Below, one piece after another: positions 41,547 through 51,301 of a DNA stretch of 64,000 nucleotides (position 1 is the first letter of the stretch; every line of letters starts with the position of its first letter). Position numbers and translations under genes: made by a program. The DNA is from an uncultured Dermabacter sp. Lineage in GTDB: Bacteria; Actinomycetota; Actinomycetes; Actinomycetales; Dermabacteraceae. Location of the stretch: positions 124,001 through 188,000 of the forward strand of contig CAMXWV010000001.1 in NCBI GenBank assembly GCA_947252755.1, given 5' to 3'. The notes below the pieces were generated by a model. It ran no database searches and was not told the origin of the DNA. It saw nothing but the letters and a program-made list of their open reading frames with translations.

Positions 41547-42687
41547 CCGCGCTCTGCTCATCCTCGAAGACGGCACCGTGTTCCGCGGCGATGCCTACGG
41601 CGCACGCGGCGAGACCCTTGGCGAAGTCGTCTTCACCACCGGTATGACCGGGTACCAGGAGACCCTCACCGACCCGTCCTATGCAGGTCAGATCGTGGTG
41701 CAGACTGCGCCGCACATCGGCAATACCGGAGTGAACGCTGAGGACAGCGAGTCCTCCCGGGTGTGGGCAGCCGGGTACGCCGTGCGCGACGCAGCCCGTC
41801 GCACCTCCTCCTGGCGCAGCGAGAAGTCCCTGCTGGAACTGCTGGAGGAATCCGGTGTGATCGGCATCAGCGGCATCGACACCCGCGCCCTCACCCGACG
41901 ATTGCGAGAGCAGGGCGCCATGCGCGGCGGCATCTTCTCCGGCGATGTCGCCGAAGAGGATGAAACGTCGCTGCTGCAGCGCGTGAGGAACGCGCCGGCA
42001 ATGACCGGTGCCAGCTTCACGGACCTGGTCAGTGTGAAGGAGCCGCTGGTCATGCCGTACGAGGGCGAGTTCACGGGCCGAGTTGCCGCCATCGACCTCG
42101 GCATCAAGTCCGCCACCCCGCGCCACCTGGCAGCGCGCGGACTCGACGTGCATGTGCTGCCAGCGAGCTCCAGCCTGGAGGACATCCTCGCCATCGAACC
42201 CGACGCGGTCTTCTTTTCCAACGGCCCCGGCGACCCATCCACCGCGGGCGAGCAGGTGGAGCTGCTGCGCTCGGTTCTGCGGCGCGGCCTGCCGTTCTTC
42301 GGCATCTGCTTCGGCCACCAGCTGTTCGGCCGGGCACTCGGCTTCACCACGTATAAGCTGCGCTATGGCCACCGCGGCATCAACCAGCCCGTGCAGCGGC
42401 TTGCCACCGGCCAAGTGGAGATCACCAGCCATAATCATGGCTTCGCGGTGGATGCGCCCATCGGCGAGGAGGTCACCGCACCAGCTGGTGACGGCGAGTT
42501 CGGCCGGGTGCGCGTCAGCCATGTGAACCTCAATGACAACGTGGTGGAAGGACTTGAGTGCCTGGACCGCCCCGCCTTCTCCGTGCAGTACCACCCGGAA
42601 TCCGCCTCCGGGCCGCATGACGCGAACTACCTCTTCGATCACCTCGTGGACATGATCCGCACCCACCGCGCAGGAAAGGACTCCTGA
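41536..42687 (+). CDS. carA: Carbamoyl phosphate synthase small subunit
   Basis: 383 aa: N-terminal CPSase_sm domain (LEDGTVFRGDAYG, GMTGYQETLTDPSYAGQI) and C-terminal class I glutamine amidotransferase. Catalytic triad: Cys in FFGICFGHQLFG, His and Glu in SVQYHPESASG. Supplies ammonia to CarB. Start preceded by CCAGGAGA; overlaps previous gene by 11 bp and carB by 1 bp. Confidence 0.97.
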   Translation: MTRDRALLILEDGTVFRGDAYGARGETLGEVVFTTGMTGYQETLTDPSYAGQIVVQTAPHIGNTGVNAEDSESSRVWAAGYAVRDAARRTSSWRSEKSLLELLEESGVIGISGIDTRALTRRLREQGAMRGGIFSGDVAEEDETSLLQRVRNAPAMTGASFTDLVSVKEPLVMPYEGEFTGRVAAIDLGIKSATPRHLAARGLDVHVLPASSSLEDILAIEPDAVFFSNGPGDPSTAGEQVELLRSVLRRGLPFFGICFGHQLFGRALGFTTYKLRYGHRGINQPVQRLATGQVEITSHNHGFAVDAPIGEEVTAPAGDGEFGRVRVSHVNLNDNVVEGLECLDRPAFSVQYHPESASGPHDANYLFDHLVDMIRTHRAGKDS

Positions 42688-45600
42688 TGCCCCGCCGCAC
42701 CGATATCAGCTCAGTTCTCGTCATCGGCTCCGGTCCGATCGTCATCGGCCAGGCAGCGGAGTTCGACTACTCCGGCACCCAGGCCTGCCGGGTGTTGAAA
42801 GAGGAGGGCCTGCGGGTCATCCTGGTCAACTCCAATCCGGCCACCATCATGACGGACCCTGAGGTCGCTGACGCCACCTACGTGGAGCCGATCGACCCGG
42901 ACATCATCCGCACCATCATCGAGAAGGAGCGCCCCGATGCTGTGCTGCCCACGCTCGGCGGGCAGACCGCGCTGAACGCAGCGATCGCACTCGCTGAACG
43001 CGGCATCCTGGAGGAATTCGGCTGTGAGCTGATCGGGGCTTCCATCCCCGCAATCGAAAAAGCGGAGGACCGCCAGCAGTTCAAGGACGTGGTGGAGCGT
43101 GCCGGCGCCGAGTCCGCCCGCTCCCACATCTGCCACTCGATGGACGAATGCCTCGCCGCTGCGGAGGACCTCGGCTACCCGATGGTGGTGCGCCCCTCCT
43201 TCACCATGGGCGGCCTCGGCTCCGGCATGGCCTACGACGAGGCCGACCTGCGCCGCATCGCCGGGGACGGTCTGCATTATTCACCCACCACCGAAGTGCT
43301 GCTGGAGGAGTCGATCCTCGGCTGGAAGGAGTTCGAGCTCGAACTCATGCGGGACGGCAATGACAACTGCGTGGTGATCTGCTCGATTGAGAACATCGAC
43401 CCGGTTGGCGTGCACACCGGTGACGCCATCACCGTGGCGCCCGCGATGACCCTCACCGATGTGGAGATGCAGAAGATCCGGGACATCGGCATTGCGATCA
43501 TCCGGGAAGTCGGCGTGGATACCGGCGGCTGCAACGTGCAGTTCGCAATCCATCCCACCAACGGCCGGATCGTGGTGATCGAGATGAACCCGCGCGTCTC
43601 TCGTTCTTCAGCGCTCGCATCGAAGGCAACCGGCTTCCCCATCGCGAAGATCGCAGCGAGGGTGGCGATCGGATACACCCTGGATGAGATCCGCAACGAC
43701 ATCACCGGCACCACTCCGGCGAGCTTCGAACCCGCCCTTGACTATGTGGTGGTGAAGGTGCCGCGCTTCGCGTTCGAGAAGTTCCCGGCCGCGGACCCTA
43801 CGCTCACCACCACGATGAAGAGCGTGGGCGAGGCGATGGCGCTCGGCCGCAGCTTCACAGAAGCGCTCGGCAAGGCGCTGCGCTCGCTGGATGTTCCCTC
43901 AGCCGTTTTCCACTGGCGCGGCGAGCACCCGTCGCCCGAGGAGATCGCGCAGATCATCGACGAGTCGAAGACTCCCACCACCTCCCGTCTGGTTGCGCTG
44001 CAGCAGGTGCTGCGCGCGGCCGCCTGCGGTGACGCTGAAGCGGAGGACCTGATCCAGCGCATCTATGCTGCCACCGGGATCGACCCGTGGTTCCTGGACC
44101 AGATTCTGCTGGTCAACGAGATCGCCGCTGAGGTTCGGGATGCGGACGTGCTGGATCGTGATCTGCTCTGGCGCGCAAAGCGCCACGGCATCTCCGATGA
44201 GCAGATCGCCCAGATCCGCTCCATCAGCGCGGACGTGGTGTTCGGGCTGCGCAAAGCCCTCGGCGTGATGCCCGTGTTCAAAACTGTGGACACCTGCGCC
44301 GCCGAGTTCGCGTCGGCAACCCCCTACCACTACTCCAGCTATGACGATGAGAACGAGGTGGCGCCCCGGCAGAAACCGGCGGTGATCATCCTGGGATCGG
44401 GGCCGAATCGGATCGGCCAGGGCATCGAATTCGACTATTCGTGTGTGCATGCCGCCATCGCGCTGCGCACTGCGGACCTCGGTGTGGAGTACGAGACCGT
44501 CATGATCAACTGCAACCCGGAAACAGTCTCCACCGACTATGACATCGCCGACCGGCTCTACTTCGAGCCCCTCACCTTCGAGGACGTGCTCGGCGTGTAC
44601 GAGGCGGAGAAGCAGGCCGGGCCCGTGGCCGGTGTGATCGTGCAGCTGGGAGGGCAGACTCCGCTCTCGCTTGCCCGCCGGCTTGAAGCGGCCGGGCTGC
44701 CGATCATCGGCACCAGCCCGCATGCGATCGACATGGCAGAGGACCGTGGGCACTTCGGCTCCGTGCTCGCTTCGGCTGAGCTGCCCGCGCCGCCGTATGG
44801 CACTGCCTACCAACTGGAGGATGCGCTCCAGGTGGCGAATACGGTGGGCTACCCGGTGCTCGTGCGTCCCAGCTATGTGCTGGGCGGGCGCGGCATGGAG
44901 ATCGTCTACGACGACGCGCACCTGCGCGACTACGTGTCCCGCAACCTTCCCGAGTCCGGTCGGGCTGACGCACCGATCCTCATCGACCGGTTCCTGGACA
45001 CGGCGATCGAGATCGACGTGGACGCCCTGTTCGATGGTGAGGAGCTGTTCATCGGCGGGATCATGGAGCACATCGAAGAGGCCGGCATCCACTCCGGTGA
45101 CTCCGCATGCACCCTGCCGCCGGTGTCGCTCAGCCGCGCGCAGTGCGAGAAGATCCGCGAATCCACCGAAGCCATCGCCCGCGGAGTGGGGGTGCGCGGT
45201 CTGATCAATATCCAGTTCGCCCTCTCCCAGGGGATCCTGTACGTGCTGGAGGCGAACCCGCGTGCATCGCGTACGGTGCCGTTCGTCGCGAAAGCCACCG
45301 GCATTCCGCTGGCTCGAGCTGCCGCCCTGCTCATGGCCGGGCAGTCCATCGCCGATATGCGCGCCAGCGGTGTGCTGCCCGCTGAAGGGGACAGCACGCA
45401 TCTGCCGCTGGGCCAGCCGATTGCGGTGAAGGAGGTAGTGCTGCCGTTCAAACGGTTCCGCACGAAGGAGGGGCGCAGTGTGGATTCCCTGCTCGGACCC
45501 GAGATGCGCTCCACCGGTGAAGTGATGGGCATGGATGCCACGTTCCCGCGCGCATTCGCGAAGGGGCAGTTGGCGATCGCCGGCAGCGGGCTTCCCACCA

Positions 45601-46025
45601 CCGGCTCCGTGTTCGTCTCCGTGTCCGATGATGACAAGCGCGGCATTGTGCTGCCGGTGAAACGTCTCGTGGACCTCGGTTTTGAGATCATCTCCACCTC
45701 CGGAACCGCTGCGGTGCTGCAGCGAAACGGCATCCCGTGCACCGTGGTGAAGAAGGTGTCCGAAGCGGATGCCTCAGAGGAATCGATTATCGGCCTGATC
45801 GACTCGGGCACGATCGCCATGGTGGTCAACACCCCGACGGGTTCGGAGGCCCGCGTGGATGGATATGCGATCCGGGCTGCGTCCACCGCGATCGACATTC
45901 CGATCCTGACCACCGTCGCTGCGCTCGGCGCTGCCGTGCAGGCGATCGAGGCGCAGGCTGAGGGGCCGTTTACGGTGACCAGCCTGCAGGAGCACCAGCG
46001 CGCTCTGACTGAGGCTGTTCGATGA
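42687..46025 (+). CDS. carB: Carbamoyl phosphate synthase large subunit
   Basis: 1112 aa with two homologous halves. Each has a pre-ATP-grasp domain and ATP-grasp domain: VLVIGSGPIVIGQAAEFDYSGTQACRVL and again VIILGSGPNRIGQGIEFDYSCVHAAIAL; IEMNPRVSRSSALASKATGFPIA and LEANPRASRTVPFVAKATGIPLA. C-terminal MGS-like allosteric domain (about residues 950-1090). Makes carbamoyl phosphate for pyrimidine and arginine. Length is typical. 4-bp overlap with pyrF. Confidence 0.97.
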   Translation: MPRRTDISSVLVIGSGPIVIGQAAEFDYSGTQACRVLKEEGLRVILVNSNPATIMTDPEVADATYVEPIDPDIIRTIIEKERPDAVLPTLGGQTALNAAIALAERGILEEFGCELIGASIPAIEKAEDRQQFKDVVERAGAESARSHICHSMDECLAAAEDLGYPMVVRPSFTMGGLGSGMAYDEADLRRIAGDGLHYSPTTEVLLEESILGWKEFELELMRDGNDNCVVICSIENIDPVGVHTGDAITVAPAMTLTDVEMQKIRDIGIAIIREVGVDTGGCNVQFAIHPTNGRIVVIEMNPRVSRSSALASKATGFPIAKIAARVAIGYTLDEIRNDITGTTPASFEPALDYVVVKVPRFAFEKFPAADPTLTTTMKSVGEAMALGRSFTEALGKALRSLDVPSAVFHWRGEHPSPEEIAQIIDESKTPTTSRLVALQQVLRAAACGDAEAEDLIQRIYAATGIDPWFLDQILLVNEIAAEVRDADVLDRDLLWRAKRHGISDEQIAQIRSISADVVFGLRKALGVMPVFKTVDTCAAEFASATPYHYSSYDDENEVAPRQKPAVIILGSGPNRIGQGIEFDYSCVHAAIALRTADLGVEYETVMINCNPETVSTDYDIADRLYFEPLTFEDVLGVYEAEKQAGPVAGVIVQLGGQTPLSLARRLEAAGLPIIGTSPHAIDMAEDRGHFGSVLASAELPAPPYGTAYQLEDALQVANTVGYPVLVRPSYVLGGRGMEIVYDDAHLRDYVSRNLPESGRADAPILIDRFLDTAIEIDVDALFDGEELFIGGIMEHIEEAGIHSGDSACTLPPVSLSRAQCEKIRESTEAIARGVGVRGLINIQFALSQGILYVLEANPRASRTVPFVAKATGIPLARAAALLMAGQSIADMRASGVLPAEGDSTHLPLGQPIAVKEVVLPFKRFRTKEGRSVDSLLGPEMRSTGEVMGMDATFPRAFAKGQLAIAGSGLPTTGSVFVSVSDDDKRGIVLPVKRLVDLGFEIISTSGTAAVLQRNGIPCTVVKKVSEADASEESIIGLIDSGTIAMVVNTPTGSEARVDGYAIRAASTAIDIPILTTVAALGAAVQAIEAQAEGPFTVTSLQEHQRALTEAVR

Positions 46026-46876
46026 CCGGCACATTCGGCGAGCGTCTCCGGGCCGCGATGAGCCGGCGTGGCCCGCTGTGCGCGGGCATCGATCCGCACA
46101 GCTCCTTGCTGTGTGACTGGGGCCTGCCGGACACAGCCGCGGGCGCTCGGGAGCTCGGCTTGGCAGTGCTGGATGCTGTGGACGGTCGCGTGGCCGCGGT
46201 CAAGCCGCAGTCTGCGTTCTTCGAGCGCTTCGGTGCGGCCGGTATCGCCGCACTGGAGGAGATCCTGTCTGACGCGCGCCGGCGCGGCATCATCACCATT
46301 CTCGACGCGAAGCGCGGAGACATCGGCTCGACTATGGCGGCGTACTCCGCCGGAGTGCTGCGCACGGGCGCGCCGATGGAGGCTGACGCGCTCACAGTGT
46401 CCCCATATCTGGGGTTCGGTTCGCTCACGCCGGCGATCGATGACTGCCGATCCCACAACAAGGGGGTGTTCGTGCTGTGTCTGACCTCGAATCCGGACGG
46501 TCCCGAGGTTCAGCACGCTGTGCGCAGCGGCTCCAGCACGGCCCGCACTATCGCTGAGCGGGCCGCAGCGCTGAACCGAGCTCCCTCCGGTGAGGGGGCT
46601 GAGCCCGGTCAGTGGGGGAGTGTGGGCCTGGTCATCGGCGCCACCGTGGGCGAGGCAGTGCAGAACCTGGGCATCGACCTCGATGCGGTGAACGGGCCGA
46701 TCCTCGCACCCGGGTTCGGGGCGCAGGGAGCGGGGCCTGAGCAGCTGCGCACAGTGTTCGGCGCTGCCGCCTCGCGGGTGCTCGTTTCGATGTCCCGGTC
46801 TCTTCTCTCCGCCGGTCCCGATGCGCGCCGAATCGCTGAGGCATGTGAGGCTGCGCGAGCGGAGTATGCGCTCTGA
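46022..46876 (+). CDS. pyrF: Orotidine 5'-phosphate decarboxylase (type 2)
   Basis: 284 aa. Final step of UMP synthesis. Active-site motif ILDAKRGDIGSTMAAYS with Lys-Asp array, AVKPQSAFFERFG, and ILAPGFGAQGAGPEQL. The type 2 length (~280 aa) is normal for actinobacteria. pyrD and pyrE are not in this operon. Last gene of the pyr unit; an intergenic gap of 140 bp follows. Confidence 0.95.
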   Translation: MTGTFGERLRAAMSRRGPLCAGIDPHSSLLCDWGLPDTAAGARELGLAVLDAVDGRVAAVKPQSAFFERFGAAGIAALEEILSDARRRGIITILDAKRGDIGSTMAAYSAGVLRTGAPMEADALTVSPYLGFGSLTPAIDDCRSHNKGVFVLCLTSNPDGPEVQHAVRSGSSTARTIAERAAALNRAPSGEGAEPGQWGSVGLVIGATVGEAVQNLGIDLDAVNGPILAPGFGAQGAGPEQLRTVFGAAASRVLVSMSRSLLSAGPDARRIAEACEAARAEYAL

Positions 46877-46948
46877 ACGGCCCGGCCGCTGCGACGGGGG
46901 CTGGTGACAATCCCAGCGGATGTTCGCCGGATCTGCGGTCCATCACGC

Positions 46949-46954
46949 TATCCT
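46949..46954 (+). promoter_or_regulatory. Putative -10 of mihF
   Basis: TATCCT followed by CTAGGC; the mihF ATG is 63 bp downstream with a GAGGTGG ribosome binding site. mihF thus probably has its own promoter separate from pyr. Confidence 0.45.
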
Positions 46955-47016
46955 CTAGGCACAGATGATCTCCGCTGTGATCCGCAGCGGGAGCCAAACA
47001 GACCAGAGGTGGCGAG

Positions 47017-47343
47017 ATGACTCTCCCAGAACTGACACCAGAGACCCGAGCCGCAGCGCTCAAGAAGGCCGCACAGCTCCGCCAGGAGCGGGCCGCTGTC
47101 AAGGCGCGTCTGAAGAACTCCACGGGCAGCCGTGCTGATGAGATCCGCCGCCTGCTCACAGAGGTGGAGTCCAGCGAAGCGGTAGCCCGCCTCAAGGTCT
47201 CCGCAATGCTCGAATCCCTTCCCGGAATCGGCAAGGTGAAGGCCGCGCAGATCATGGAGGAGATCGGCATCTCTCCTTCACGTAAGATGCGTGGGCTTGG
47301 TCGTCACCAGGCTCAGAAGCTGATCGAACACTTCGAGGGCTGA
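47017..47343 (+). CDS. mihF: Actinobacterial integration host factor mIHF
   Basis: 108 aa, basic helical nucleoid protein. Contains the helix-two-turn-helix SMLESLPGIGKVKAAQIMEEIGISPSRKMRGLG, which contacts DNA. N-terminal part (AAALKKAAQLRQERAAVKARLKN) is the long helix. Essential in mycobacteria; bends DNA and stimulates integrases. Immediately precedes gmk, a fixed arrangement in Actinobacteria. Confidence 0.95.
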   Translation: MTLPELTPETRAAALKKAAQLRQERAAVKARLKNSTGSRADEIRRLLTEVESSEAVARLKVSAMLESLPGIGKVKAAQIMEEIGISPSRKMRGLGRHQAQKLIEHFEG

Positions 47344-47351
47344 GCGATTCG

Positions 47352-47972
47352 TTGACGGACTCTTCTCAGGATCCAGCACCCGTCGTCGCCCACCACGGCG
47401 CGGGCAGTGCTCGGGTCACCGTTCTGGCTGGCCCGACCGCGGTTGGCAAGGGCACCGTGGTGAAGCGACTGCTGGAACTCTTTCCGCAGATCCACCTGTC
47501 CACCTCCGCCACCACCCGTGCGCCGCGCCCCGGTGAAGTGGACGGCGAGCACTACCATTTCGTCAGCGACGGCGAATTCACCGCGCTCGTTGAACGCGGG
47601 GACATGCTCGAATGGGCGATCGTGCACGGACAGCATCGGTACGGCACTCCTCGCGGCCCTGTCCTCAGCCAGCTGGAGAAGGGTCATCCAGTGCTGTTGG
47701 AGATCGACCTGGCCGGAGCGCGCCAGGTGCGCACCACGATGCCGAACGCTCAGTTCGTGTTCCTTGCGCCGCCGTCCTGGGAGGAGCTGACCGCGCGTCT
47801 GACAGGCCGCGGCACCGAAAGCGCCGCCGAGCAGCAGCGCAGGCTCGATACGGCGCGGATTGAACTCGCTGCCGCGCCTGAGTTCGACGTGACCATCGTC
47901 AACGATGACGTGGATCGGGCGGTGCAGGAGCTTGCACGCGTCATGGGGGTGGGGGACGTCACCAGCGGCTGA
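47352..47972 (+). CDS. gmk: Guanylate kinase
   Basis: 206 aa. P-loop LAGPTAVGKGTV (near residue 25), GMP-binding TSATTRAPRPGEVDGEHYHF, LEIDLAGARQVR, and R-rich lid RLTGRGTESAAEQQRRLDTA. Start taken as TTG at 47352, since it is the only initiation codon before the P-loop; no good ribosome binding site, but it follows mihF by 8 bp. ATP-dependent phosphorylation of GMP. Confidence 0.94.
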   Translation: MTDSSQDPAPVVAHHGAGSARVTVLAGPTAVGKGTVVKRLLELFPQIHLSTSATTRAPRPGEVDGEHYHFVSDGEFTALVERGDMLEWAIVHGQHRYGTPRGPVLSQLEKGHPVLLEIDLAGARQVRTTMPNAQFVFLAPPSWEELTARLTGRGTESAAEQQRRLDTARIELAAAPEFDVTIVNDDVDRAVQELARVMGVGDVTSG

Positions 47973-48008
47973 TGGCGCGGGTCCTATCGCCCCTGCCGGC
48001 GCCGGCGG

Positions 48009-48014
48009 TAGACT
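48009..48014 (+). promoter_or_regulatory. -10 element of rpoZ
   Basis: TAGACT with the GTG start 46 bp further on; leader of about 34 nt. -35 not clear. Confidence 0.5.
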
Positions 48015-48054
48015 GGTGCGCTGCTACACCGCATTCTTCGACGAAAGGGACGCT

Positions 48055-48396
48055 GTGTCCGGAACTGTCGCCACACCTGAGGGCATCACGAACCCGCCGA
48101 TCGACCGACTGCTGGAGAAGGTCGATTCGAAGTACGCGCTCGTGCTGTACTCCGCGAAGCGCGCGCGCCAGATCAACGCGTACTACGCCCAGATGGATGA
48201 AGGCCTGCTCGAACACGTGGGTCCGCTGGTTGACGCCGATCCGCAGGACAAGCCGCTCTCCGTGGCGCTGCGAGAGCTCGACGAAGGACTGCTGACCTCC
48301 AAGGAGGTTGACGAGTCCGCCCCGCAGCCGCCGGCCCGCAAGCCCCTTGCCCTGGGCGATGACGCACCGGAAGCCCCGATCGACTTCACCCTGTGA
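48055..48396 (+). CDS. rpoZ: RNA polymerase omega subunit
   Basis: 113 aa. GTG start chosen after GAAAGGGA; in-frame upstream extension is unlikely. Conserved ITNPPIDRLLEKVDSKYALVLYSAKRARQINAYY with the beta' contact region. The C-terminal third is acidic and variable. Sits between gmk and coaBC as in most actinobacteria. Assists assembly of the beta' subunit. Confidence 0.94.
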   Translation: MSGTVATPEGITNPPIDRLLEKVDSKYALVLYSAKRARQINAYYAQMDEGLLEHVGPLVDADPQDKPLSVALRELDEGLLTSKEVDESAPQPPARKPLALGDDAPEAPIDFTL

Positions 48397-48414
48397 TCAG
48401 CCAGGGCGCATTCC

Positions 48415-49701
48415 ATGAGTGATGCATCCGCCCCGCTGACCGGCCGCCGCATCGTGGTGGGGATCAGCGCAGGCATCGCAGCCTACAAGGCCGCGCACGT
48501 GGTGCGCGGCCTTGTGTCACGTGGTGCGGACGTCCACGTGATCCCCACTCCGGCATCCCTGCAGTTCGTGGGCGCTGCCACCTGGGAGGCGCTCAGCCAC
48601 CGGCCAGTTCTCACCTCCGTGTTCGAGCACGTCGATGAGGTGGCGCATGTGCGGACCGGTCAGCAGGCGGACGCGGTGCTGATCGTGCCTGCGACAGCTG
48701 ACCTGCTGGCGCGAGCCCGCATGGGCCGTGCCGACGACCTTCTCACCGCCACCCTGCTCATGGCCCGCGGACCCGTGCTTATGGCCCCTGCCATGCACAC
48801 GGAGATGTGGGAGCACCCGGCCACCCAGGAGAACGCGGAGGTGCTGCGGGAACGTGGCATCCGCATCATCGAACCGGCTGTTGGACGCCTGACCGGACCG
48901 GACTCCGGGCCCGGGCGTCTTCCGGAGCCGCCGGTCATCATCGATGCTGTCGTTACCGCCCTCAGTCATGCGGCGCCCACCGCCGATGACCTGCGCGGCC
49001 GTTCGATCCTCATCACCGCCGGCGGCACGCGCGAAGCGCTTGACCCGGTGCGGTACCTCACGAACCACTCCAGCGGCAAGCAGGGACTCGCCCTTGCCCA
49101 CGCCGCCCTGATGCGCGGCGCTCAGGTCACCCTTGTGCTGGCCAACGTCATGCTGGAGGCACCCACCGGTGCACGCGTCGTCCGCGTGACCAGCGCGGCC
49201 GAACTGGCGGCGCGCGTGCGAGAGCTCAAGGGTGAGCATGATGCTGTGATCATGGCCGCTGCGGTCAGCGACTTCACCCCGGCCGGAGCTGCCGAGCACA
49301 AGATCAAGAAACGGGACGGCAGCGCCACCCTGACCCTGGAACTCACCCAGACCGAGGACATCCTCCGCTCACTGGTCACTGAACGAGTGAAGGGTGAGAA
49401 GCCGTTGGTCATCGCCGGCTTTGCTGCGGAGACCGGGGATGACGCCGCCACGGCCCTGCAGCACGCGCAGCGTAAAGCGCGGACTAAGGGCGCAGACCTC
49501 CTGGCCTTCAATGACATCAGCTGTCACACTTTTGGATCGGACGCCAACGCCGTGATCGTATTGAACAGCGCCGGCGAGGAGCTCACCCGTGCTGCCGGCA
49601 GCAAAGCGGATACCGCCCACGCCGTTCTCACCGCGCTCGCCAGCGCGCTGAACAGCGCGCCCACCACCAGCACCACCCCAGCCAAGGAGCACCACGAATG
49701 A
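48415..49701 (+). CDS. coaBC: Bifunctional phosphopantothenoylcysteine decarboxylase / synthetase
   Basis: 428 aa. CoaC flavoprotein domain (residues 1-~185): IVVGISAGIAAYKA, PATADLLARARMGRADDLLT, APAMHTEMW. CoaB domain from about 200: ILITAGGTREALDPVRYLTNHSSGKQG, AAVSDFTPA, IKKRDG. Two steps of coenzyme A synthesis using FMN, CTP and cysteine. Overlaps metK by 4 bp. Confidence 0.96.
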   Translation: MSDASAPLTGRRIVVGISAGIAAYKAAHVVRGLVSRGADVHVIPTPASLQFVGAATWEALSHRPVLTSVFEHVDEVAHVRTGQQADAVLIVPATADLLARARMGRADDLLTATLLMARGPVLMAPAMHTEMWEHPATQENAEVLRERGIRIIEPAVGRLTGPDSGPGRLPEPPVIIDAVVTALSHAAPTADDLRGRSILITAGGTREALDPVRYLTNHSSGKQGLALAHAALMRGAQVTLVLANVMLEAPTGARVVRVTSAAELAARVRELKGEHDAVIMAAAVSDFTPAGAAEHKIKKRDGSATLTLELTQTEDILRSLVTERVKGEKPLVIAGFAAETGDDAATALQHAQRKARTKGADLLAFNDISCHTFGSDANAVIVLNSAGEELTRAAGSKADTAHAVLTALASALNSAPTTSTTPAKEHHE

Positions 49702-50900
49702 CGCAGGGACTGCGGTACTTCACCTCGGAATCCGTCACCGGAGGCCACCCGGATAAGATCTGCGATCAGATTTCCGACGCGATCCTCGATGACATGCTCA
49801 CGCAGGACCCCCAGTCACGTGTGGCGGTGGAGACCCTGGTGACCACCGGCCTGGTCCATATCGCGGGCGAGGTCCGCACCAGCGGCTACTCTGACGTGAA
49901 CCGGATCGTGCGGGACACGATCCGCACCATCGGCTACGACTCCTCCCTCAAGGGGTTCGACGCGGACTCCTGCGGCATCGAAGTGTCCATCGGCAGCCAG
50001 AGCGACGATATCGCCATGGGAGTGGACTCCTCCCAGGAGCACAAGGCCGGTGACACCGGCTCCGGAGCGTCCCTCGGCGCGGGGGATCAGGGACTCATGT
50101 TCGGCTACGCCTGCGATGACACCCCGGAGCTGATGCCGCTGCCGGTTCATTCCGCACATCGTCTGGCGAAGACCCTCACCGAGGTGCGCACCAGCGGCAC
50201 CCTCGACTACCTGCGTCCCGATGGCAAGACCCAGGTCACCATCGGCTACGACGATGACGATGTGGCCCGCACTCTTGAAGCGATCGTGGTTTCCAGTCAG
50301 CATGCTGAGCAGGTCAGCATTGAGGAGGAGCTCACCCCGGATATTGCTCAGCAGGTGATTCGGCCCGTGCTGGATGAGCTCGCTGAGCTCGGTCTGGACA
50401 CCTCCAACACTCAGCTGCACATCAACCCGACCGGGCGTTTCGTGATCGGCGGTCCGAAGGGAGATGCTGGGCTTACCGGCCGCAAGATCATCGTTGACAC
50501 CTACGGCGGTATGGCGCGCCACGGCGGCGGCGCCTTCTCCGGCAAGGACCCCTCGAAGGTGGATCGCAGCGCCGCCTATGCCCTTCGCTGGGTGGCGAAG
50601 AACGTGGTGGCTGCTGGTCTCGCGAAGCGCTGCGAAGTACAGGTGGCATACGCGATCGGCCGGGCCGCACCCGTCGGCCTCTATGTGGAGACCTTCGGCA
50701 CCGGCAAGCGCCACGATTCCGAGCTTGTGCAGGCGATCGACTCCGTGTTTGACCTGCGCCCCGAAGCGATCATCGAGCGATTGGACCTGCTGCGTCCGAT
50801 CTACCAGCAGACCGCTGTGTTCGGCCACTTCGGACGAGAGCTGCCCGACTTCACCTGGGAGCGGACCGACCGGGTGGATGACCTCACAGCAGCACTGTGA
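49698..50900 (+). CDS. metK: S-adenosylmethionine synthase
   Basis: 400 aa. Makes SAM from methionine and ATP. GGHPDKICDQISDAILD, GAGDQGLMFGYACDDT and the P-loop-like GGGAFSGKDPSKVDRSAAYALR are diagnostic. No SAM riboswitch is seen; the gene is within an operon downstream of coaBC. The stop overlaps hisI (GTGA), coupling SAM synthesis with a histidine gene, probably an accident of gene packing. Confidence 0.97.
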   Translation: MTQGLRYFTSESVTGGHPDKICDQISDAILDDMLTQDPQSRVAVETLVTTGLVHIAGEVRTSGYSDVNRIVRDTIRTIGYDSSLKGFDADSCGIEVSIGSQSDDIAMGVDSSQEHKAGDTGSGASLGAGDQGLMFGYACDDTPELMPLPVHSAHRLAKTLTEVRTSGTLDYLRPDGKTQVTIGYDDDDVARTLEAIVVSSQHAEQVSIEEELTPDIAQQVIRPVLDELAELGLDTSNTQLHINPTGRFVIGGPKGDAGLTGRKIIVDTYGGMARHGGGAFSGKDPSKVDRSAAYALRWVAKNVVAAGLAKRCEVQVAYAIGRAAPVGLYVETFGTGKRHDSELVQAIDSVFDLRPEAIIERLDLLRPIYQQTAVFGHFGRELPDFTWERTDRVDDLTAAL

Positions 50901-51301
50901 ACGCCCCCGTGGGCGGCCCTCAGCGTGATCAGCGATTCGATGACCCACCCGCGCTGCGCTTCGATGAGAACGGCCTGATCCCCGCTATCATCCACGATGC
51001 TGAGAGCGGCGAGGTCCTCATGCTGGGTTACATGAACGCCGAGGCCCTGGCGCGCACACGCCGGGAAGGTCGAGTCACTTTCTTCTCCCGGTCCCGCCAG
51101 GAGCTGTGGCGAAAAGGGGACACCAGCGGACACACCCAGCATGTGCGCTCCATCCGACACGATTGTGATGGGGACACCCTGCTCATCGATGTGACCCAGG
51201 TGGGAGCCGCCTGCCACACGGGCGAGCGCACCTGTTTTGACGGCCGCCCGATCAGCACCACAACCAGCCACCCGGAGGACACCGACCATGCAGCGCGATG
51301 A
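50897..51301 (+). CDS. hisI: Phosphoribosyl-AMP cyclohydrolase HisI
   Basis: 134 aa, monofunctional. Opens the adenine ring of PRAMP in step three of histidine synthesis. Zinc and Mg ligands: DCDGDTLLIDV and CHTGERTCF; FFSRSRQELWRKGDTSGH is typical. GTG start. Overlaps metK by 4 bp and trpE by 14 bp. hisI next to trp genes is seen in other actinobacteria. Confidence 0.95.
   Translation: MNAPVGGPQRDQRFDDPPALRFDENGLIPAIIHDAESGEVLMLGYMNAEALARTRREGRVTFFSRSRQELWRKGDTSGHTQHVRSIRHDCDGDTLLIDVTQVGAACHTGERTCFDGRPISTTTSHPEDTDHAAR

Noticed and set aside
49500..49697. SAM riboswitch for metK
   Set aside because: The region is coding (coaBC) and metK starts by a 4-bp overlap, so no leader RNA exists there.
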